The position numbers were made by a program, and so were the translations under genes. This document shows positions 46,261 through 57,649 of a stretch of DNA of 64,000 bases, piece by piece. Below the pieces are notes generated by a model. The model searched no databases. It had not been told where the DNA came from and worked only from the letters and a program-made list of their open reading frames with translations. How positions within the stretch are numbered: position 1 is the first letter of the stretch; every line of letters starts with the position of its first letter. This DNA is from Undaria pinnatifida (Eukaryota > Sar > Phaeophyceae > Laminariales > Alariaceae), in assembly GCA_012845835.1 (NCBI GenBank), contig JABAKD010000018.1, positions 5,601,279-5,665,278 on the forward strand, written 5' to 3'.

Positions 46261-49200
46261 TTTGTTGTTGTATGATACATCGATCATAGTATTTGAGGTA
46301 TATACCAATTTGGTATAGACTATACCACACATATATATTTCAAAAATATATAATACTCTCCAGCTGCGAGATCGGAGTTTTGAATCGGGGGGGGGGGGGG
46401 AGATGTACTCAGTTTGTACATTGTCGTAGTCGTATGACCATAGACCCTCCCATCCCTGCTATGCCGGGACGGAGCACGTCGGGTTTTCACCAACCAGGCA
46501 GACACTGCTCGCACCAAGCGCGAAGCGTCGTGAGATGTTCGGCGAGTGGCATGAAGGGTGAACTGCATCGTTCCAAGAACCGCTCGTGAGACGGACTTCG
46601 GCACCTTGTGCCTTCTTTCTTACTCATGGATGACAGCGCCAATGCGTTACTATACTTTGTTTTCTGGTGTGGCAACTCGAGAGACAGCAATGAATGGGTA
46701 TTATTGTGTAACTTCCTCGTGGATTCCTTACCATGTTCACACTACGTTGTGCGATCATTCCCCTTGTATGTGCGGAGTTAGGGTTCTCCACCCCGCACAA
46801 TATGATCTAACTCGATAACCATCATGGTGACCACCAAAAAACAAACAAACAAACAAACAGTACCCTCCCTGGATGTCTATCTCACGCAGTGAATGGCATG
46901 TTCTACAGCGTCGTTGTCAACCAACGTCGACCCCAATATATATAGACTATATATAATGTTTTTCAGCATCGGTGCCAACCGAGGCCAACTTTTGTATATA
47001 GACTACCAGGTACCAGGTATATAGTTTGCATTTTAATACATATATTTGGGGGGAATTTTGTTGGGCGGGGGATTTCCAACAGTTTCAGGTCGCATAAATG
47101 TATAGTCTAGGAGCTTACCGTACGTACGGGTGGGTGGCTCTGGGTCTAGGCGATGGTGGGGGCGGCGGGGAAGGAGGGGGCCGGGGGGAAGTTAATTTGA
47201 ACTTGAAGGCCATATACAATGGATGAACTGGAGCTACCGCATGGATGGCTCGAAAGGTAAAAAAGAAGAGGTGATATCGCCTGTCGGGTGTATACTTGTA
47301 TCTGGTCTATCATATATAGACTAAACTACTAGTCTAATTACTATGTACGAGTGGGCACTTCGCACTTGGTGTGGCCACAATAAAGTTGATGCGCACGCCC
47401 CCGAGGATCCGTATGCTGTACGTGCATGCGCTTACAGAGTGCCGACGTTCTGATTAATATTTGAGGGCCGGTCGTTTCGGGCGCGCCAAAAGGCCTACTG
47501 AATCCTTCATAATATACTATACTATGGGGCATTAATTAGCAGGGGTGTGACCGACCTGTAAATGCAGCAGTAAGGAAATTTTTGGCCCTGCCATGCCAAA
47601 CGCAAAAGGAATACGGGGGAGGGAAACAAGCAAGCTGTTGATACCACACCTTCATATATATATTTGCAAGGAAGGAGGGAAGACAATAAGAAAAAAACAG
47701 GGAAATAAGAAGGAGAAACAAAGTCAGAAAAAGAAACGCAGTTTGAATCCATTCAAGCAATGTCAACAATAAAAATAGTAGAAGAAACGCAGTTTGAATC
47801 TATTCAAGCAAGGTCAACAATAATAATAGTGTTACAGCATTGCCTTGGGCTCCTAGTCGTATTTTGGTAGTCTATGTAGTCTATAGCTGCTGCTGCAGAA
47901 CCAACAACCTCGGAACAGAGATATACTACAGTAACAACAACAACAACAACAACGTATCATACCCCATCACGGGCCATGACGATGGCTTTGGCGGTGAGGG
48001 TGACGCTGGTCTCGTCGTGCACGATGAAGTGCACGTTGGTCGTGTTGATTTGGGCATGAGACCGAATGACGGTCGTGTCGTAGACATTAAACACCTTCAA
48101 TAAAAATGACGATGATGCCGATGGTGATGATGACGATAATGATGACGGAAAACGCACGCAAGAGGGCCAGAGCGCGGGCGGTAATAAAAGGAGGTAAACC
48201 ATTTTGCTTTTCTTCAAAAAACAAACGACAGAAGAAAGCAGCCAGAGAGTGCACTCGACAAAAGCTCAACCCAATTGGCTATGATATACACGAAAAATGA
48301 AAATCAGCCGCCAGCACTAACTAGCTCTCGTGTTACACCATTCCCGAGAGCTACGAAGTTGCAAACTGTAGGCAGTGGAGGTATAATACAACCAATGAGA
48401 CAAAACGAAACCCACCCCAATCTGCCGCACTGGTTTGCTTTTCGTGCTGCAATCTGGCCGGAGTATGGTGTCATTTTCTCTATTATCGTGTACTCAGGAC
48501 ACCCCACAATGTGTTCCAGGCATGGATAGTACATAGATGGGTAGGATCAAAATCTAGACAATCTATTAATAGATCCTGCATACAGTGGCATATACCAGGT
48601 ACATCTTTTGTCGTGTTATGATATTGTGCTGTGCAGGATCTGTGCAGTGCAGCTCCAACCAAGGAAATATTAAATATGTGCTCTGTGAGACAGAGATAAT
48701 TGAGAACCACCGCAATTAATCGTGCTACGTAAATAAAGCAAGTGAAATGCTAGCGTACCGGGTATGAGAACACAACAATAAAACAAGCCAGACGAAAAAA
48801 TGGAAAAAAAAAGGACTAAAAAAGACACGATGTACATGGAGCCATCAGGAGTTCTGAAGAATGTGATGCAAGACAGATGAGAAAGGCTGCAAGAAGAACA
48901 ACACACGTGCTGAAGAAAAGGAACAGATGACTGTTGCACGGACGGAACACGGAGAATAGGAAGAAGATACCGGCGTAAGGCCGGCGGTGAGGGAAAATAA
49001 AAAATAAGGGAACAAAGGGGTGAACAAGGCAAGCAAAGAACAAAACAAGCAAGCAAGATAACACGTGTCATTGCCGCCGCTTTCGCGCTCCATCCATTGA
49101 TTTTTCGCGCTCCATCCATTGAACTCAATTAAAACAAACAAAGCAAACACTACGAGTGACTGCAGAGTTCAGGGCTACAGGCTATTATAGTAGCACACGT

Positions 49201-50333
49201 ACGTGTCACTGATGAGTCGAACCGGTACGTTGCCACACTTTCTACTGTTTCGTTCTGCATTCAGCGATAGCTGCTTATGTACGGCTGCCCCCTCCTGTGG
49301 GTCCTTAAAGGGGCCAGCCTCGCGAGGCTGTCGATCGTATCATGGTTGTTGATGGCGCTGGTTGTCTGTGTTGTTCTCGCACCAACTCATCGTCATTCTC
49401 TATCTACAGAGCACGCGACAGCACTAAGTATTTTGGCATTTCGAGAATTTTCAGGCTCGAGGCTTAGACTAGACGAAAAGACGAGCATGGCCTCTTTGTA
49501 CTGAAAAGAGTGTACGACACGCGTTGCCTTACACAAGAACTCCAGCCTTGCCAGGAATAAGAGTTCCTTAGCTGGTGTCGCATGCCGTTATAGTCCGTGG
49601 TCACAAAGAGACGGGCTCCAACAACTCTGGGATGGAAGGATGTGTAGAGAAGAATCCCCCACTCAGAAAATTCATGGACTCTCCAGCAGTGCACAAGTGT
49701 TCTTGACCTTTACCAGGCATCAGTACACCATGCGAACTTGCTGTTTTCATGCTACTACCGTACGCCTCACCTCGTGTCCTATTTATTACTGCTGCTGCTT
49801 GCTTTGCACGGGTCTTTCTCCATGGAATTTTCGAATTTGCGTGTGGACGGAGGGCGTGAGTGGGTGGGTGGTGGTATTGTCTCGCCGCATAACACTGAAG
49901 GAAGCCGCCAGAACTCATGTGATACCGCCGTATTCCACCCCACTCGGTACGGAAATTCAAGGACCGGCCGTTTGGAATTCACAGTCATAGAACAACGGCA
50001 CTAACACTCCCGGACATGTCTGGTGTATACCAGGTAGTGGACAACAGACAACTTTCGGAGTTGATTCTCGCCAAAGCCCAAGGGGGGTATGCACACAACG
50101 AGAGTATCGGCTCAGAGCAGATCTCGTCGAGGCCTTCAGGCACCCGCATTGCTTTGCGTGTGCAAATGTCCCGTTGTTGGGAAAGCCAGCTTCGAGTCTG
50201 TCCGAGGGAGTATGCTATCGTGCGCGCTATTCGTTATGCTCTATATGATAGCCCATGAGTAGCCTTCAACCTTTCCCGAGGGATCGTGCGATGCCCTTTG
50301 GGTTGGAGGGTGGCAAGAGAGGGGTCTAGGGTA

Positions 50334-50805
50334 CAGCTGATTTTTTGCATCCCCAGACCCTTGGAAATAGACAGCTTTGGTCTGCGATACACGGTGTGCT
50401 ACACTAGTGTTCTCCCGGCTGTTGCGTGACCTCCCACTCACCATGGGCGCGTGCACCGCGTAGTGCATTGGCCGCAAAAATGTGACCATCCCGCTCGTGA
50501 CGATCTTGCCCTCTCCATCGAGGAAGTCGCCGCAGCTCGTTACCACCCCCGGGACAGCCAAGCGCAGAAGTTTCTGGGACAATGTACCGGGGGTGGTAAC
50601 GAGCTGCGACGACTTCCTCGATGGAGAGGGCGAGATTGTCACGAGCGGGATGGTCACATTTTTGCGGCCAATGCACTACGCGGTGCACGCGCCCATGGTG
50701 AGTGGGAGGTCACGCAACAGCCGGGAGAACACTAGTGTAGCACACCGTGTATCGCAGACCAGAGCTGTCTATTTCCAAGGGTCTGGGGATGCAAAAAATC
50801 AGCTG
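50334..50805. repeat. inverted repeat with 219-bp arms and 34-nt spacer
   Basis: Arm 50334-50552 pairs with 50587-50805 (CAGCTG at both outer ends, GTTACCACCCCCGG at the inner). The spacer itself is the reversed continuation of exon 1. Copy A1 has the single-copy arrangement (10,340-10,590). Confidence 0.9.
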
Positions 50806-51214
50806 AAACTTCTGCGCTTGGCGAGGACCTGGTTCTTCAGGAGGAGCAGAGCGGTCGCTCCGAGGACAAAGATATCCCGCGAGAAGGGAAACAACTTCAT
50901 CTTTTCCTTCTGCGGTTGCCAGATTTGTTGCTGCTTTTGTCACTGCTTGTGGTGCGGTACCTCCCGCAAGGGCAGAGGAGAGAGCTCCCTTTGGGACAAG
51001 GTCAGAGCAGCTATGGGTGGCCTGTGGCGGGCAGTAGTGCCAAAGAGACCGACGGATAGCACCGAAAGGGTTGGGCTGCTGTGGTGCAGTGATCTCACGA
51101 CATTGCAGAAATAGAGTTGCACAAGATCGAAAAACAAAGATCTGTGATTGGCTCCGAAAACGTCAAACGGTCGGGTTCCATCATAGCAATCTAGGCAATA
51201 ATGTAAGGACTGAT

Positions 51215-51916
51215 GGGGAGGGAGAGGAGGGGAGAGGGGGAGAGGGAGGGGAGAGGGAGGGGAGGGGAGGGAGGGGAGGGAGGGGAGGGAGGGGGAGAGG
51301 GGAGGGAGGGGAGGGAGGGAGGGGGGGGGGGGGGGGAGGAGAGGAGGGGAGGGGGGAGGGGGAGAGGGGGGGAGGGAGGGAGGGAGGAGGGGAGGGGAGG
51401 GGAGAGGGGGAGAGGAGGAGAGGGGGAGAGGGGGAGAGGGGGGGAGGGAGGGAGGGGGGGAGGGAGGGAGGGGGGGGAGGGAGGGAGGGAGGGAGGGAGG
51501 GAGGGAGGGAGGGAGGGAGGGAGGGAGGGAGGGAGGGAGGGAGGGAGGGAGGGAGGGAGGGAGGGAGGGAGGGAGGGAGGGAGGGAGGGAGGGAGGGAGG
51601 GAGGGAGGGAGGGAGGGAGGGAGGGAGGGAGGGAGGGAGGGAGGGAGGGAGGGAGGGAGGGAGGGAGGGAGGGAGGGAGGGAGGGAGGGAGGGAGGGAGG
51701 GAGGGAGGGAGGGAGGGAGGGAGGGAGGGAGGGAGGGAGGGAGGGAGGGAGGGAGGGAGGGAGGGAGGGAGGGAGGGAGGGAGGGAGGGAGGGAGGGAGG
51801 GAGGGAGGGAGGGAGGGAGGCAGGAAGGCAGGCAGGAAGGCAGGCAGGAAGGAAGGCAGGAAGGCAGGCAGGAAGGCAGGCAGGAAGGCAGGCAGGAAGG
51901 CAGGAAGGAAGGCAGG

Positions 51917-51948
<32 letters not shown>

Positions 51949-52193
51949 AAGGCAGGCAGGAAGGAAGGCAGGAAGGCAGGAAGGCAGGAAGGCAGGTGAA
52001 GGCAGGAAGGCAGGTGAAGGAAGGAAGGAAGGAAGGAAGGAAGGAAGGAAGGAAGGAAGGAAGGAAGGAAGGAAGGAAGGAAGGAAGGAAGGAAGGAAGG
52101 AAGGAAGGAAGGAAGGAAGGAAGGAAGGAAGGAAGGAAGGAAGGAAGGAAGGAAGGAAGGAAGGAAGGAAGGAAGGAAGGAAGGAAGGAAGAA
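51215..52193 (+). repeat. purine satellite: GGGGA mix, (GGGA)n, GGCA/GGAA, (GGAA)n
   Basis: Four zones: irregular G/A to about 51,475, pure GGGA to 51,820, mixed GGCA/GGAA to 52,018, pure GGAA to 52,190. It starts exactly where A1/A3 homology ends (GACTGATGGGG) and ends at TGGCCAAGCTAA, the same junction as the GAAA satellites. The 462-aa, 385-aa and 350-aa open frames across it are repeat artefacts. Confidence 0.97.
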
Positions 52194-52195
52194 AG

Positions 52196-55100
52196 GTGGC
52201 CAAGCTAAGCCAAAACAATCGTTCGTAGGCCATTTGTTTTGCAGTACAGTCGTGATCCCGTATCCGTGCAGTGCCGTGCAGATGGCAATAGCCACTATTA
52301 CTTTGGACCCCACACTCCTACGGGACATTGTAGTACTCTCTATCAGTAAGACGAGGTTGTGGCAAGATATTTCTACCGCACTAAACTAGGGGCTCGCCCT
52401 GAAGGGTACCGCACTAACACGGGACCACTCCTGTGCATTTGAATCAAAAGGGCTATTAATAGTTTATCCAACCACCCGTTGTTGTTGATGCCCCATCCGA
52501 GCCGCTCTCCCAGGTGAATCTCTATGCCGCTGTTGGTGACATGGACCCCGTAGCCCTCATCCGTCGGCCGCTGCCATGGCAGGCGGTTGATGGCTACGAG
52601 GTACACGTTACTGACAGCGGCATAGAGATCTGCCTGGGATAGCGGTGCGTATGGGGCATCAACAACAACGAGTGGTCGGATTGACTATTGACGGTTCACC
52701 CATTCCAACGCATACCGTCCGGACATGGAAAGAAATACATTCCTGTTCACCGTCACTTTCTTCAAACCATATAAGGTAGCGCAGTGTAATTTGGAGAAAG
52801 GAGTAGATATCTCTGTTTCCCCAACTTACACCGCACAACCTTTTTGTTTTTGCAGAAAGTAACGGTAGACGGAACTATTGTTATTTCCAACTCGGGACGG
52901 TTTGCTAAGGACTGGATGAGCCGCCTACCGTGGCAGCGGCCGACAGATGAGGGTTACACATGTACAAGGTTTACTTCGCCGAGAGTTTAGGTGGCGTTGT
53001 CGTTGGACTGTCGTTGTGAACAAGGGCAGGTTACGGTATACTGCTAACACCCTAGCATACGCGTGACTGGTATATTTCTGTTGAGTCTGCGACTGCGGTT
53101 ATTGTTGCTTGTCGGACGTTCGTTCGTGTGCGTGTAGCTGGCGTATTTCCCGATTGCCTTGTCGCTGACATGACATACATGCAATTTACTGCATGGACAG
53201 CTTATGTATTGCAATATTGCTGACGTTAACTGCTTGCACGTAGCGACTCAATACCCAGGTAGATAACAGCGAGAAAAATAACGAACACAATATGTATATA
53301 AATTTCCTGCAAACTTCATGCCAATTATATTAGGTCCCAATTGCGCAAGTGCTGCCACGTACTACTGCCTGTGTATCGTCTTACATGCCACAAAATGACT
53401 TGATCGACTCACAACGCATCCCTTGTTGGACGCGCTCACGCAGACCTCCCCGGCGTTCTCCGCCGCAATCTCCCGCTGGCCCTACTTGAACGGCTGGCGC
53501 CAAGACCACTGTTAGCCCCGGCCTTACCCTTCTTCTCGCCCCCCCCCCCCTCACCACCGCCTCCTCCTCCTGTTTGCAACTCTCTGCGCGAGAAGAGCAC
53601 TTCCCGTTTTCTTTCGTGTCGGAGGCCAGGAGGTTGGTCGACTCACCTGTTCATTGAAAGTCGGCGAGAAGCTTACGGGAAGGTCCCTCTTGCATTCAGA
53701 GGACGGGACGTCGGCGGTGTCGCCCACGGTCGACGGATCCCTTTATTTCGGAAAATTCTTGACGACGGCGGAACGGGAGAGCAGAGAGTGAGGCGTGGGG
53801 CGTGGGATCATGGGATCAACCAACCTGCCTCCCTCCCTCCGACAGCGACAAAGCGCGGGAAGCGCTCGTCTTGCGCAGAGAACCGCAGACTGAAGAAGGA
53901 GGCGGTGGTGAGGGGGGAGAAGGGGGGGGGCACAAACGGAGTACACCTCTCTTCCCTCATCACCGCCTCCTCCTTCAGTCTGCAAGTCTCTGTGCAAGAA
54001 GATCGCTTCTCGCGCTTTGCCGCTGCCGGAGGCCAGGAGGGTGGTCGATCCCATCACCCCATTCCTCACGCCTCCCACACCGCTCTCCTCTGCAGCCGTT
54101 GTCAAATACTTCCCAAAACACAGCGATCCGTCGACCCCGGCCACATGGCCAACATCTCGTCCTCAGAACGCAAGAACCTTCCCGTAAACTTTTCGCCGGC
54201 TTTCAATGAACAGATGGGTTTCCGCACCTAAAGGTTCTTGCTTCAAGATACCCCGGGTGAGGAAGCCCATCTGTTCACTGAAGGTCGGCGAGAAGCTTAC
54301 GAGAAAACTGTTGCGTTCTGAGGACGGGAGGACGCCGATGTGTAACAGACTAAAACTGCTGGTTCCTGGCGTATTTGGCCATCGGTGTGATACAGAGATA
54401 GGTTCGGGTGACGGAGAAGAAAACGATAGTTGCGGTGCAGAAAGAAAATGGTGTTTAAGAAGAACGACCGTGGGTGGGGTTCAGACATAATTTTTTCGTT
54501 GTAAAAAGACGACCACGGACTCGTAGAGTGCAGATATAATTTGACATTCCGAAAAGCTAATATGGGTGAGATGAGGTACATTACACTTTTTAGCGCTACA
54601 ATATGGCCACCGCTAGCAACACCCAACCGCCTGCACGACAACGTCACAAACACAGCCATCACAAATCTTGCTTATAATAGCATTGTGCTTTCTTACCGCT
54701 CCGTCCTGTTGACAGCGTTTACACCTACTGCCATGTCCCCTTTCGTCCGTCCCTTCCATTCCATTTTTTTTCTCATTTCGCCGTCCCGTCTTTGTTTCCA
54801 TCCCTCCTAAACAAGTCAAAACAGCCCGGAATCCGTCCCGATTACTGTAGTGGCCCCTTTATAGCGCCGGTATGTGCACTATAGAGGGAAGTACCGGCAC
54901 TACAGCAGCATCCGGCACTAATCTGCATGCTGCCCCTAACGGCTGTTCCCATCTGTGCCAAGCGGTTTCACAAGCACTATAGCGGGCAACCGGCACTATA
55001 AAGGGACTACTACTAAGTAACTGTATTCATCACTGAGAAAAGCCTTAAACATAGGAACACCTGTTCGTTGGCGACTAGAAAGGAGTTGGCTGTGTGGTGA

Positions 55101-55990
55101 GACGAATGATTAGAGAATGCGTCGCCGCCCTTGAAGTATTGGATGACGTCTCCTTTTTCGGACTGCACCGCATACTATACCAATACAATGCACGAGGACA
55201 AAGAAGACGTCACCCAATACTTGAACGGCGGCGATGCATTCTACAATCACCCGGCTCAATACGCGGCAGTCATACACGGGGCACAGGCAACATGTAAGCT
55301 AGCTCCTTGCAACTTCAGGGGGAAAGCATGCAAAACACAAGGTAACGATCACGGCTCGGGTCGCACGGAGAACTCCGGGCCTTACATGGATTTAATATGC
55401 GGTGCAATTGTCCTGCGCAGAACGGGTAAAGAGCATACGGTGTATATACCTGTCTTTGAGAAATTACCCTGTTGACCCGAGAACTACAGTAGCTAGCGCT
55501 GCAGGGGGCTGCCGACCTAGTACTACTATTGCTACTACTAACTACTACTACTAACTGCCACCACTGCTACTACTTCTGTTATTATTACTGCAATGCTACT
55601 GCATGCGCGATTGAAAAAAACGCGTTGTCACCACGCCGCAGTGTTCTTGCTATGGTTTCAGTATCTCATGTGTGGTGCGCTTGTTCAAATCATACCATCC
55701 ACGTGTGACGGAAATAAACGTAGAATCCAATGGCTTCAGGCATGGAAGGTGTATACATGGGGCGGGGAGGGGGGGGGATGCACTCAGTTTGTGCATGGCC
55801 GTAGTCGTATGATCATAGACCCTCGCATCTCTAATATGCCGAGACGGAGGACGTCGGGTTTTCACCAACCAGGCAGACATTGCTTGCATCAAGCGCGAAG
55901 CGCCGCAAGGGGTTTGGCACGCCGCATGCAGGGTGAGCTGCATCCTCCCAAGAACCGCTCGTAAGACGAACTTCGGCAACTTGTGCGTGT
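52196..55990 (-). pseudogene. old gene copy C with exons in alternating orientation
   Basis: Diverged A-like sequence in the same order. Exon 7 pieces: minus 52759-52684 (KVTVNRNVFLSMSGRY), plus 52589-52681, minus 52588-52460 (NRLPWQRPTDEGY), and a further plus copy at 52856-52960 with its own TTTTTGCAG acceptor. Exon 6 pieces: minus 53413-53645, plus 53650-53915, minus 53957-54222, plus 54237-54350; the donor at 53413 is conserved. Exon 5: minus about 55095-55160 and plus 55191-55262. Exon 3: 55979-55866, uninverted. No continuous protein is possible. Confidence 0.6.
54845..55023. mobile_element. C copy of the 193-bp MITE
   Basis: Ends TA|CTGTAGTGGCCCC and AACTG|TA, with GCACTATA motifs; here the right inner end (CACTATAAAGGG) pairs well with the left (CCCTTTATAGCG). 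Confidence 0.5.
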
Positions 55991-56041
55991 TTTCTTGCTT
56001 ATGGATGACAGCGCCAATGAGTTATACTTTGTTTAAGGGCT

Positions 56042-56176
56042 GGAGAGGATGATGACGGCGATCGTGACTGCTTGATCGTCGTTCGGGCCTACAGTATCCG
56101 AGGCAAAAGCAGAGATAATGTGCCTGGAAACCAAAAGCGGGGGGAAGGTGTCCTTCACGATCGATGCAGCCGGCCA
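56042..56176 (-). pseudogene. protein-like fragment, unknown
   Basis: Minus frame WPAASIVKDTFPPLLVSRH then FASDTVGPNDDQAVTIAVI to TAA. The composition is coding-like but there is no start or splice evidence. It may be a transposon-derived fragment. Confidence 0.3.
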
Positions 56177-56294
56177 GGTATACAAACAAGCAATCTAGTT
56201 TGTATACTTGGGCGGGGCTATCGCCGCAGACAGAGACCTTAGCACTGAAATAACGCGGCGTCTTCAGAGGGCCTGGGCGTGCTTCCAGCGGTGA

Positions 56295-56559
56295 CCCAGG
56301 CTACGGTAGAGGGGTCCCCTTTTGGGCCTTTTATTTCAATGGCTAGGGGTCACTCGCGCGAGTAACCCGTTTGTTCCTATGCAATCTTACGTTTTCTTTA
56401 TCTTTTACATTAACGAAATCAATCCGCAATGCAAAGATGATCAAAGCTGCGCCAAACCAAGTGCCTAAACCATCTTCATCCGTAGGGTACAGAGCTACTC
56501 GTGCGAGTGGCTCAAACACACCAGTGAAAATGGGGGTACCCCCCCTAATGTAGCCTTGG
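56295..56559. mobile_element. 265-bp MITE-like element with palindromic subterminal motifs
   Basis: Ends CCCAGGCTACGGTAGAGGGG and the inverse of CCAAGGCTACATTAGGGGGG. Each side has a 12-bp palindrome, ACTCGCGCGAGT on the left and ACTCGTGCGAGT on the right. Target duplication not clear. Confidence 0.5.
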
Positions 56560-56599
56560 TCCGGTACAAGATGGAAATCTATGATCGCCCGGGTGTGCG

Positions 56600-57440
56600 T
56601 TTACGGTTGAAGATGGCGGAAACGGAAGCGCAACGACCACACCCTATCGTACGCCGACGCGCTTGCCCAGACAGATTCCGAGAGCGTTGAGGTGACAGTG
56701 CGCAAACGGAGGATTTTTTTGCGGGATTTGTGGCACGTATGGGGGGGAGGAGCGTCTGCCACAGAGAGAGGGTGATGTTTGGGGAATTTGTTGGGGGTAA
56801 GGGCTACTCAGGGGGGCAAGAGAAAGACTGGATGGATCATCTGAAGGAGGATGTGTCAGTATTTGGAATGAAATTCGAAGGATGGCGAAAGACTGCTCAG
56901 AAGGCTGGCAGATGGTTTCGAAGAGTAGAGGAGGGAGCCGAGTTGTTCATGCGGAATTGGCATGAAACGGAGAGATGCAAAGCTGCAGAGCGGCGCGCAA
57001 AGGCTGCGGCAGCGCCATCCACCGTTGGTGTCTCTAAGCGGCCGGGGGGAGGGGGAAGAGGGGGGGGCGGGGAGGGGACTGGGGGAGGGGGGGAGGGGGG
57101 AGGGGGGGAGGGAGGGGGGGAGGGGGGAGGGGGGGGGGGGGAGGGGGGGAGAGGGGAGGGGGGAGCGGGGAGGGGGGGAGGGGGGAGGGGGGAGGGGGGA
57201 GGGGGGAAGGGGGAAAGGGAGGAAGGGGGGAGGGGGGGAAGGGGGAGCGTCATGCCCAAGAGACTGAAGTCTGGGTTTGGCCATCATCGTATTGACAGTT
57301 GTGGGCCTTCTAATGGCCGTCACAAGATAGCATAAGACCACCCTGACCTCTTCGCCATGTTGCGTTCTCTCCCAGGCGCCATTGATGATGGACGTGATAC
57401 CCTCTGTTAGCCCAATGCCATCCTTAGCCAGTTTCTAGGG
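56600..57440 (+). pseudogene. LINE (non-LTR retrotransposon) 3' fragment: C-terminal end of the RT ORF
   Basis: The frame reads TLSYADALAQTDSESVEVTV and RKRR, then after a 7-T run shifts to ARMGGRSVCHRERVMFGEFV, KDWMDHLKEDVSVFGM and WRKTAQKAGRWFRRVEEGAE. This matches the conserved post-RT C-terminal region of LINE-type ORF2 proteins (R-L-L-F-A-G-x-x-A-R-M ... R-V-M-x-G-E ... D-W). One base too few in the T run (56714-56720) breaks the frame. The coding part runs into a G-rich Gly/Glu repeat (57,047-57,250) and then RLKSGFGHHRIDSCG and a stop. 5'-truncated, as usual for LINEs. Confidence 0.7.
57047..57250 (+). repeat. G-rich satellite within the LINE fragment
   Basis: GGGGGA-type irregular repeat of about 200 bp encoding Gly/Glu/Arg in the LINE frame. 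Confidence 0.9.
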
Positions 57441-57451
57441 TCTGCTAGTAT

Positions 57452-57645
57452 GACATTTTTCTTTCTTTTTTTTTCTTCTTCTTTTTTTCTTTTTTTTCTC
57501 TTCTTTTTTCCTTGCTTTCTTGTCTTGTCTTTTCTTGCTTTTCTTGTCTTTTTCTTCTCTTTGCTTGCATTTTTCGTTTTGTTCAGTTTTTCCTCTTTTC
57601 TTTTCTTTCCTTTATCTTATTTTCTTTTCTTTGTTTCTTTTTCTC
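57452..57645 (+). repeat. T/C-rich tract after the LINE 3' end
   Basis: TTCTTTT-type pyrimidine tract of about 190 bp immediately downstream of the LINE remnant. Confidence 0.85.
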
Positions 57646-57649
57646 CTAT

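Larger units (their letters stand above)
38177..50900 (-). pseudogene. gene copy A3, broken by two fold-back inversions
   Basis: Same exon order as A1: start exon from 50900, exon 2 48094-47963, exon 3 46604-46491, exon 4 41814-41728, exon 5 41290-41186, exon 6 from about 39384, exon 7 38365-38177. Exons 2-5 and 7 keep lengths, splice sites and phase 0. Exon 1 is interrupted after about 32 codons by an inverted insertion (50334-50805). Exon 6 runs into a perfect-centre palindrome at 38902/38903 and loses its 3' part and donor; its G run has 9 residues. A normal protein cannot be made as assembled. It could still be transcribed and would then form long hairpins. Confidence 0.65.

Noticed and set aside
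50940-52328. Very long open frames (462, 385, 350 and 331 aa) on both strands
   Set aside because: They follow from the 4-bp GGGA/GGAA period; composition is only Gly-Arg-Glu-Lys or Pro-Ser-Leu-Phe and both strands are open together.
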